A DNA stretch of 62,679 bases from Paenibacillus sp. PAMC 26794 (lineage in GTDB: Bacteria; Bacillota; Bacilli; Paenibacillales; Paenibacillaceae). This document shows, piece by piece, positions 56,678 to 62,679 of the stretch. Position 1 is the first letter of the stretch. Each line of letters opens with the position of its first letter. Below the pieces are notes generated by a model. It saw only the letters and a program-made list of their open reading frames with translations. It was not told the DNA's origin and made no database searches. The stretch covers positions 1 to 62,679 of the forward strand of contig NZ_ANHX01000081.1 of assembly GCF_000316035.1 (NCBI RefSeq), given 5' to 3'. A program made the translations under genes and the position numbers.

Positions 56678-59401
56678 ATGCTGGGGAAACATGGGAAACA
56701 GCTGGAAGACGTTAAGGGCAGTAAGGTGAAGAAATGGGCGATTGTAACGCTGGCGGGTGTGATTTGGATTGCACCGGTGATGAGCACAGGCGGACAGATG
56801 TGGTCAGGTACTTCGTGGCAATCAGTAGCCGCAGCAGCATCTACGAATACAAGCAAGTTAAGTGAAGAAATTCTGACTTCGGGTGCGAAGCTCATGAAAT
56901 ACAGATATACAACAACACGTTCCGGTTCCAAGGTCAACGTACTGGCGGATGTGATCCAGGTGGATCTACAGAACCCGTATGTGAAGCTGGATGTGATGAC
57001 AGGCAAGGGCGGTAATCTGAACAGCAAACAGAGCACAGGTGCTATGGCTAAGGAAAATGGTGCAGTAGCCGCTGTGAACGGTGATTACTTCAATGTATCC
57101 GGAGAGCTCGCGCCGATTGGTGGACAGGTCTCCGATGGCGTATTGGTTTCCACACCTTCCGAACTTTCAGGCATGTATGCCCTCACGGTGACCAAGGATG
57201 GCAAGCCGATGATCGACGAGTATTCTTTTGACGGGACCGTGAAGGCACAGGATGGTTCAACCTTTGCTTTGCGTGGGATAAATAAAGAGGATTACACGGT
57301 AGAGTCGGGTGCAGTGAAATATAGTCATGCCAACTCGATGTATATTTATACACCTGCATGGACCTCCACCAAACGTCCAAATGACCCTTCCACTACGCCG
57401 ACAGAGGTTCTTGTGCAGAACGGAGTCATTACCCAAATTTCGGATAAAAAAGCGTTAAACATGACGGTGCCGCAGGATGGGTACATTTTGCGTGCGCATG
57501 GAACAGCGGCGACATGGATCATGAGCCATCTATCCGTTGGGCAAACCTTGGATGCGGATTACAAACTGAAAGCTAAAACAACCGGGCAATCGGTCGATCC
57601 AAGTAATCTGGAGATGATGATTGGCGGTCATACCATTTTGGTGAATGGTGGTAAGGCAGCTTCCTTTTCCCGTGATATCGCTGCGTCCGGCATTGGTGGC
57701 ATTCGTGCAAGAACGGCAGTAGGATACTCCCAGGATGGTCGGTATGTCTACATCATTGCAGCGGAGAAAAACAGTAACAGCAGTGGGATGTCGCTGACAG
57801 AACTGCAATCCTTTATGACCAGTGTGGGTGTCTGGAAAGGCATGAACCTGGACGGAGGCGGCTCCACAACCATGGTAACCCGTCCGTTGGGTGAGCAAAC
57901 CGCTGGTCTGACGTTCAACACAGAGTATGGCACCGAGCAACGTCAGGTTGTAAACACGCTGGGTGTGTTCTCTACGGCTCCTGTAGGTAAACTGAAGGGC
58001 TTTGCCGTGAGTGGCAGCCAAACGTTGCTGGTGGGGCAAGAGGGCAAGTACACAGCCAAAGGATATGACACCTACTACAACCCGATTGCAACAGGCGATA
58101 TCAGCATGTCCTGGAAGTCCAGCAACAACAGTATTGTGAGTGTTAGCAACGGAACGATCAAAGGCGTGAAGCCAGGTACAGCAACGCTGACGGCAACGAG
58201 CAATGGAGCTTCATCCTCCATTAAAGTATCGGTACTGGGTGGAAGTGAATTGGCTTCCCTGACTGCAGGATCAGGTCTTGGTTCCCTCAAAGCGGGCACA
58301 ACGATGTCCATTCCGGTAACGGCAACGACGAAGAGTGGACAAAGTGTTACGGTTCCTGCGGATTCGCTGACATGGGAATTTATCGGATTCAAAGGTAAAG
58401 TTACTGCTGACCAATTAACCGTATCTTCCGTCAATTCCGGTGCACAAGTTGGATATGCGATTGGTCGTTATGATGGTTATAGCACAGTCGTAGTACTCTC
58501 GGCTTCTGCCAGCGAAACGATCTGGGAGAACTTCGAGAACGTGAATTATCCGATTAACTTCACGACGGACGCATCGGGTGTAACTGGTACGGCAACAGTC
58601 ACAGCAGGAACTGGTGAAAAAGCCGGCTCCAATGTACTGCAACTTGGTTATGATATGACTGCTGGAACAGGTAAAATGTACGCTTATGCACAACTGAATG
58701 GTTCTACTGGCAGAGAGGTATCTGCAGCGGCTACGTCGATGTCGATGGATGTTATGGGAGATAAAAGCCTGAACTGGTTACGTGCCGAATTCACGGATGC
58801 CAATGGCAAAACGGTATATGCTGATCTCGCCAAGGCGATTGACTGGAACGGGTGGAAGAAGCTGAGCGTGGACCTGAACGGACTGAACATCTCCTATCCG
58901 GCGAAGCTGAAGCGGGTCTATGTGGTGAACGTGGAAGAAGGTCAGGATGAGCGTGCGAAATCAGGTACGGTTGCTTTTGACAACATCGCCTTCACGATGC
59001 CTTCCAAGTCCAGTGAAGTCGGATTGCCTACGGGTACAGCTTCGCTTGTGCTTGGACAGAAATCAATGACAGTGAACGGAACGAATAAAGCGATTGATGC
59101 AGCACCGGTCCTGAAAAATGGTACCACGTATGTGCCAATCAAACATGTTTTGGACGCTTTTGGTGGTCAGGCAAGCTGGGACAGCAAAAATCAGCGGATC
59201 ACGGTATTACGTGGTGGCAAGCTGATTGATCTGGTTGTAGGGCAGAAAGAATTCATTCTGAATGGTAAAAGACAGAGCGCAACTGTTGCACCATACGTAA
59301 CGGGTGGTAGGACTTTAGTCCCGCTTAGACTTGTTTCCGAGCAACTTGGTCTGACTGTAAAATGGGAACAGAAAACGAAGACCGTTACCATCTCATCGTG
59401 A
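56678..59401 (+). CDS. Phosphodiester glycosidase (NAGPA) protein with Ig-like and copper-amine-oxidase-N-like domains
   Basis: A 907-residue exported protein: a signal-anchor (about 19-35), a phosphodiester glycosidase/NAGPA domain (about 60-420) with GAVAAVNGDYFNVSGE, GELAPIGGQVSDGVLVS and KGMNLDGGGSTTMVTR, a Big_2-like Ig module (about 435-515, YNPIATGDISMSWKSSNNSI), a beta-sandwich sugar-binding-like region, and two copper-amine-oxidase-N motifs at the C-terminus (VLKNGTTYVPIKHVLDAFGG and YVTGGRTLVPLRLVSEQLG). Such domains cleave or bind sugar-phosphodiesters in envelope glycans. The start is uncertain: ATG 56678 follows GGGAGAG (56660-56666), and ATG 56636 lacks a ribosome-binding site. 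There is no SLH domain. Confidence 0.83.
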   Translation: MLGKHGKQLEDVKGSKVKKWAIVTLAGVIWIAPVMSTGGQMWSGTSWQSVAAAASTNTSKLSEEILTSGAKLMKYRYTTTRSGSKVNVLADVIQVDLQNPYVKLDVMTGKGGNLNSKQSTGAMAKENGAVAAVNGDYFNVSGELAPIGGQVSDGVLVSTPSELSGMYALTVTKDGKPMIDEYSFDGTVKAQDGSTFALRGINKEDYTVESGAVKYSHANSMYIYTPAWTSTKRPNDPSTTPTEVLVQNGVITQISDKKALNMTVPQDGYILRAHGTAATWIMSHLSVGQTLDADYKLKAKTTGQSVDPSNLEMMIGGHTILVNGGKAASFSRDIAASGIGGIRARTAVGYSQDGRYVYIIAAEKNSNSSGMSLTELQSFMTSVGVWKGMNLDGGGSTTMVTRPLGEQTAGLTFNTEYGTEQRQVVNTLGVFSTAPVGKLKGFAVSGSQTLLVGQEGKYTAKGYDTYYNPIATGDISMSWKSSNNSIVSVSNGTIKGVKPGTATLTATSNGASSSIKVSVLGGSELASLTAGSGLGSLKAGTTMSIPVTATTKSGQSVTVPADSLTWEFIGFKGKVTADQLTVSSVNSGAQVGYAIGRYDGYSTVVVLSASASETIWENFENVNYPINFTTDASGVTGTATVTAGTGEKAGSNVLQLGYDMTAGTGKMYAYAQLNGSTGREVSAAATSMSMDVMGDKSLNWLRAEFTDANGKTVYADLAKAIDWNGWKKLSVDLNGLNISYPAKLKRVYVVNVEEGQDERAKSGTVAFDNIAFTMPSKSSEVGLPTGTASLVLGQKSMTVNGTNKAIDAAPVLKNGTTYVPIKHVLDAFGGQASWDSKNQRITVLRGGKLIDLVVGQKEFILNGKRQSATVAPYVTGGRTLVPLRLVSEQLGLTVKWEQKTKTVTISS

Positions 59402-59448
59402 TATGGTATGATATATACCGGAAACGATAGAAATGGAGTCGAACAAAC

Positions 59449-60609
59449 GTGGATTTACAAGCCGATGCCATAGACCGCGTCATTAAAAACGCCATACAAG
59501 TCATGGAAAACAGCAAATATCAAATGTTCGAAATTATGGACGCAACTCGTGATGAGCTGAAAACACTCAACGAGGAGTTAAAGTCGGTGCTGAAGGAGAC
59601 GGCGGAAACGATCGAGAAAGTAGATCAGTTGGAGCTGAACTACCGCCGTTCCCGGATCCGGCTGACTGAGGTTAGCCGTGACTTTGTCCGTTATTCCGAG
59701 CATGATATCAAGCAGGCGTATGAGAAAGCAACACAGCTGCAGCTGGATCTGATGATTTATCGTGAGAAGGAAATGTATCTGAAGGCTCGTCGGGATGATC
59801 TGCAGAAGCGTGCCAAAAATGTGGAAGCTTCCGTAGAGCGTGCTGAGACCATCGGTTCGCAGATGGGTGTTGTACTCGAATACCTGTCAGGTGAACTGGG
59901 TCAAGTGACCCGGATCATTGAAAATGCCAAAAATCGACAAATGATTGGTTTGAAAATAATTTTGGCCCAGGAAGAAGAGCGGAAACGTATTGCTCGTGAG
60001 ATTCATGACGGGCCTGCCCAGATGCTCGCCAATCTAGTGCTTAGGACGGAAATTGTAGAAAGAATGCTCATTAAGCAGGATTTTAAGATGGTCCAGGCCG
60101 AAATAGTAGATTTGAAAGGCCAGGTTCGTTCCAGTCTTGAAGAAATGAGAAAAGTTATTTTCAATCTGCGTCCTATGGCACTGGATGATCTGGGACTGAT
60201 TCCAACGCTTCGGAAGTACGTGCAGGATTTTGAGGTAAAAACGAAAATCCGGTCGCTTTTTGAAACAAGAGGTAAAGAACACCGTTTATCTTCCGCGATG
60301 GAGGCAGCGATCTACCGCCTCGTGCAGGAAGGTCTGTCGAATGCTGCAAAGCATGCTTATCCCACTTATGTTGTAGTGGAAATTACATACCAGGCTCAGC
60401 TCGTCAAAATTGTCGTTCAGGACAATGGGCTTGGGTTCAAACCGGAGCTTCTTGCGAAGAAAAGCAAGGATCATACCCACTTCGGTCTGATTGGGATGAG
60501 AGAACGGGTTGAACTGTTAGAAGGAAGAATAGAGATTGAATCCGGAGAAAATCAAGGAACCAAAATAGTGATTCATATCCCGACAAACGTGGATAAGGGA
60601 AAGGAGTAG
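59449..60609 (+). CDS. degS: DegS, sensor histidine kinase
   Basis: A cytoplasmic two-component kinase controlling DegU (exoenzymes, motility, biofilm, competence). The 386 residues comprise an N-terminal coiled-coil sensor region (about 1-180), the HisKA_3 helix with the phosphorylated His in RIAREIHDGPAQMLANL, and an HATPase domain with LVQEGLSNAAKHA, VQDNGLGF and FGLIGMRERVELL. There are no membrane segments, as in Bacillus DegS. The GTG at 59449 follows TGGAG. The stop lies 4 nt before the degU start. Confidence 0.95.
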   Translation: MDLQADAIDRVIKNAIQVMENSKYQMFEIMDATRDELKTLNEELKSVLKETAETIEKVDQLELNYRRSRIRLTEVSRDFVRYSEHDIKQAYEKATQLQLDLMIYREKEMYLKARRDDLQKRAKNVEASVERAETIGSQMGVVLEYLSGELGQVTRIIENAKNRQMIGLKIILAQEEERKRIAREIHDGPAQMLANLVLRTEIVERMLIKQDFKMVQAEIVDLKGQVRSSLEEMRKVIFNLRPMALDDLGLIPTLRKYVQDFEVKTKIRSLFETRGKEHRLSSAMEAAIYRLVQEGLSNAAKHAYPTYVVVEITYQAQLVKIVVQDNGLGFKPELLAKKSKDHTHFGLIGMRERVELLEGRIEIESGENQGTKIVIHIPTNVDKGKE

Positions 60610-60613
60610 CAGG

Positions 60614-61339
60614 ATGATGGAAAACCGTGATACTGGTAAAGCATCGATTAAAGTTCTTTTGGCTGATGATCATCAGCTGTTCCGTGAGGGACTGAAACGC
60701 ATTTTAAATATGGAGGACGACATTGAGGTCATCGGCGAGTGCGGCGATGGTATTCAAGTGCTCGAATTCTGCAATCAGGATAAACCTGATATCGTATTGA
60801 TGGATATTAACATGCCGATCGAAAACGGGGTTGAGGCAACGGAGAAATTGCGTGAGCTGTTCCCTGATGTCAAAGTGATTATCTTGTCCATTCATGATGA
60901 TGAAAGTTATGTATTTGAGACGCTTCGTAAAGGGGCTAACGGATACTTGCTGAAAGATATGGAGGCCGAGTCTCTGATCAATGCGATTCGTTCCGTGCAT
61001 GAAGGACATGCGTTCATTCATCCGAAGGTAACTGGCAAACTGATCATGCAGCTGCGTCGTATGACGTATCTTAATGAAACAGGGGCAATGAGTGAAGGAG
61101 CTTCGAAGGAAGCAGGCGTTAAATTTGTCGCTGGCGACAATAACCCGCTCACACGTCGTGAAGCTGAAGTACTGCGTTTGATGGCAGAAGGTAAGAGCAA
61201 TAAGATGATTGGTGAATTCCTGTTCATCAGTGAAAAAACGGTAAAAAACCATGTCAGCAGTATTCTGCAGAAGATGGAAGTAGACGACCGTACTCAAGCT
61301 GTTATCAATTCGATCAAATATGGTTGGGTTACGCTCTAA
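60614..61339 (+). CDS. degU: DegU, NarL-family response regulator
   Basis: Response regulator of 241 residues. The receiver domain (about 12-128) has acidic residues in LLADDHQLFREGL, the phosphorylation Asp in DIVLMDINMPI, and a conserved Lys in GANGYLLKD. A LuxR-type HTH (about 175-235) has LTRREAEVLRLMAEGKSNK and ISEKTVKNHVSSILQKM. ATGs at 60614 and 60617 both follow GGAAAGGAGTAG. It is in one operon with degS. No clear terminator was seen directly after it. Confidence 0.97.
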   Translation: MMENRDTGKASIKVLLADDHQLFREGLKRILNMEDDIEVIGECGDGIQVLEFCNQDKPDIVLMDINMPIENGVEATEKLRELFPDVKVIILSIHDDESYVFETLRKGANGYLLKDMEAESLINAIRSVHEGHAFIHPKVTGKLIMQLRRMTYLNETGAMSEGASKEAGVKFVAGDNNPLTRREAEVLRLMAEGKSNKMIGEFLFISEKTVKNHVSSILQKMEVDDRTQAVINSIKYGWVTL

Positions 61340-61696
61340 TACCTTATGTTTTTCGTAAAGCAGTATTCTTACGGTAAGTCAGTCCATTGGTTGATTCAAC
61401 CTTGACGAAGTATAGATTGGTGTTCACTCGCGCCCTTTCCAGAATGTTGGATTGGTCTGCGGGTTAATGGACTTTATCACTGCAAATGAGAAAAGCGTAA
61501 GGTTGTGCGGAACATATGTTCAAGCTTAGGCGTGAATGAATGACCTGGCCTGTCTTTCTTCGTCCGATGTCGATCAGAATGGAATATGAGTGATAGGAAA
61601 TGCAAGTGTAACCCTTCAGGAAGTACGGCATATACTTGTTGTATACAGGGATGTTCGCCATGGGTGAGCATGACCTTCCGAGGAGGTGCAGTTGCC
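61340..61696 (+). other. Gap between degU and the next gene
   Basis: About 350 bases with no credible gene or strong terminator. Short open frames on both strands lack ribosome-binding sites. I see no repeat-family member here. Confidence 0.4.
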
Positions 61697-62074
61697 ATGG
61701 TTGCTCATCTGACTATGATTCTGCTCATATACTTCCTGGCGGCAATGGCCGTTCATGCCATGCACCAGCGCCATCTTTCCCGTCCGGAATCTGAAGGTTT
61801 CGAGCAGATCCTGCTCATCCCTTCCAATCAGGCAGGGCGGATCGAAGGCATTGTAAGAGCGCTTTGCCGGGAATTGTTATACCGTGGAAAGAGCTTCAGA
61901 CTAACAGTTGTTGCTGATCGTACAGAAGCGGAAACGATTACGATTATTGAAAAGCTTATGCAAAGGCAAGGGATGGAGACATCTTATCTGCCTGCTGTCC
62001 CTGCTGATATTGAACGGGTAGCACAGACCGATCACACGTTTCGCTTGATTGATTTGCGTGAGTCAGAGCAATAA
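61697..62074 (+). CDS. Small membrane-anchored protein of unknown function
   Basis: A 125-residue protein with one N-terminal membrane helix (about 4-18, HLTMILLIYFLAAMAVHAM) and a cytoplasmic-looking alpha/beta tail (FEQILLIPSNQAGRIEGIVR, FRLTVVADRTEAETITIIEK). The ATG at 61697 follows GAGGAGGTG (61680-61688), a strong ribosome-binding site; in-frame upstream starts do not have one. It is ended by its own terminator (62126). It sits between degU and a probable comFA. I do not recognise a family and suggest no function. Confidence 0.72.
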   Translation: MVAHLTMILLIYFLAAMAVHAMHQRHLSRPESEGFEQILLIPSNQAGRIEGIVRALCRELLYRGKSFRLTVVADRTEAETITIIEKLMQRQGMETSYLPAVPADIERVAQTDHTFRLIDLRESEQ

Positions 62075-62125
62075 ATCATCAGGTGAACGGGAATTGGGAT
62101 TAGCATTTCGCAGATCTACAGTGAA

Positions 62126-62157
62126 AAGATTACAGCAGAAGCTGTAGTCTTTTTTTG
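62126..62157 (+). terminator. Terminator after the small membrane protein
   Basis: GATTACAGC and GCTGTAGTC with an AGAA loop (one G:U) and a seven-base T-run. Confidence 0.9.
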
Positions 62158-62367
62158 TAATTGTAGCCAAGTCTGCTTTTAAATTAAAAATGGGTTTTTA
62201 TGCAATCTATGGTTATTGTCTGGGTGCGGTGAGTTCTTGATCACAGAAATAAGATTTTCGAAGTCAGAACTCTTAATTTAAAAGTATAGACGATACAGAT
62301 TGGAAAAAGTTTCGCACTTTAAGAAAGATTCTGGTTATTAGCAGAATTGTATGCTACTTGACTAACC
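62158..62367 (+). other. AT-rich gap before the comFA-like unit
   Basis: About 210 bases, AT-rich, without genes or recognised elements. Confidence 0.3.
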
Positions 62368-62396
62368 TTGTGATGTAGAGACTCAATTGGTATAGT
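62368..62396 (+). promoter_or_regulatory. Promoter of the comFA-like gene
   Basis: TTGTGA (62368-62373), a 17-nt spacer and TATAGT (62391-62396). Confidence 0.55.
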
Positions 62397-62437
62397 GATA
62401 AGTAGATTGATCATAAGAAGATGGAATATGGACATGA

Positions 62438-62481
62438 AGCACATGCTCCGGCGAACAGCCGGGTTGGCATGTGCTTTTTTT
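62438..62481 (+). terminator. Terminator/attenuator between promoter and comFA-like gene
   Basis: AGCACATGC (62438-62446) and GCATGTGCT (62467-62475) enclose an inner CCGGC/GCCGG stem and end in a seven-base T-run. If the promoter at 62368 is real, this hairpin lies in the leader and would act as an attenuator. Confidence 0.85.
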
Positions 62482-62517
62482 GCGTTTGGGAGAAAGTACG
62501 TTGGGGGAGGAGAGTAA

Positions 62518-62679
62518 ATGAAAGTTGCCTTATATGTGTGCCGTGTAGGAGAAGGGTGGAGCATGGTGTTATCACTCGACATTCGAGTGGATGTGGCTTG
62601 GTGGCTGGAGGGAGGAAGTGGGCGACATGTGCTGCGCTGGTTGCTGTTAGACAAGGCGTTACCGTTGAGTCAGGCATCC
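62518..62679 (+). CDS. comFA: Probable comFA (late competence helicase), 5' part
   Basis: An open frame runs from ATG 62518 to the right edge (54 codons, no stop) after an excellent ribosome-binding site GGGGGAGGAGAG. The visible N-terminus starts MKVALYVCRVGEGWSMVLSL and continues DIRVDVAWWLEGGSGRHV. It has no signal peptide and no motif yet. I call comFA mainly because comFA lies downstream of degSU in Bacilli and because Paenibacillus ComFA proteins, as I recall, have a similar long N-terminal extension. The helicase motifs lie outside the window, so the assignment is tentative. Confidence 0.5.
   Translation, partial: MKVALYVCRVGEGWSMVLSLDIRVDVAWWLEGGSGRHVLRWLLLDKALPLSQAS

Noticed and set aside
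1..62679. Prophage, transposase or integrase genes
   Set aside because: None seen. Gene order is conserved backbone plus surface-protein genes; the only mobile-looking items are the non-coding palindromes.
1..62679. tRNA or rRNA genes
   Set aside because: No cloverleaf with a T-loop consensus and no rRNA-like sequence was recognised in the intergenic regions by eye.

Overview
The window looks like a chromosome segment of a spore-forming, flagellated Gram-positive bacterium of the Paenibacillus type. The evidence is the sporulation genes (spoIIR, spoIID, spoIIQ, spoIIID, an alpha/beta SASP), degS-degU, a flhO/flhP pair, three S-layer-homology (SLH) proteins, and gene order that follows the Bacillus prmC - spoIIR - ywlC - mntP - ywlE - ywlG - glyA - upp - atp - ywzB - murA - spoIID - spoIIQ - spoIIID - mbl - flhO - flhP - fabZ backbone. 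Almost every gene is on the + strand. The species assignment is inference, because no search was run.

Layout. 1-6.7 kb: the end of prmC, two tandem rodA/ftsW-type genes, spoIIR, a GC-rich tsaC/ywlC and mntP. 6.8-12 kb: ywlE, a ZTP riboswitch with its own promoter and terminator ahead of ywlG-glyA, then upp and mnaA. 12.1-19.7 kb: the complete ATP synthase operon (atpZ/I-B-E-F-H-A-G-D-C), with a terminator-like hairpin after atpE and a tandem hairpin array between atpA and atpG. 20.3-30.3 kb: ywzB, murA, spoIID, spoIIQ, spoIIID, mbl, flhO, flhP and an epuA-like gene. 30.8-39 kb: fabZ, pgcA, a DUF5693-like membrane protein overlapping csaB, then tagA and tagO. 39.1-59.4 kb: cell-surface proteins (two C-terminal SLH proteins, a highly codon-biased N-terminal SLH S-layer protein, Ig-like secreted proteins, a phosphodiester-glycosidase protein) with a SASP and metK between them. 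59.4-62.7 kb: degS-degU, an unknown small membrane protein and the start of a probable comFA.

How the genes work together. mnaA (UDP-ManNAc supply), pgcA (hexose-phosphate supply), tagO and tagA (lipid-linked GlcNAc-ManNAc), csaB (pyruvylation) and the DUF5693 protein plausibly make and decorate the secondary cell-wall polymer that SLH domains bind. The SLH proteins that would use this anchor follow directly. The sporulation genes form the engulfment/sigma-E activation set.

The most unusual content is non-coding. One palindromic repeat family has six copies in intergenic gaps, and one copy has a wholly re-sequenced but still complementary stem. A second family is built from four ~26-bp units in nested inverted order (two copies). 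A GC-rich tandem array between flhO and flhP carries hairpins with compensatory changes. Other regulatory candidates are the atpA-atpG hairpin array, a CCCTCCC/GGGAGGG arrangement ahead of flhP, two Shine-Dalgarno/start pairs on the S-layer gene, and a structured metK leader with no recognisable S-box.
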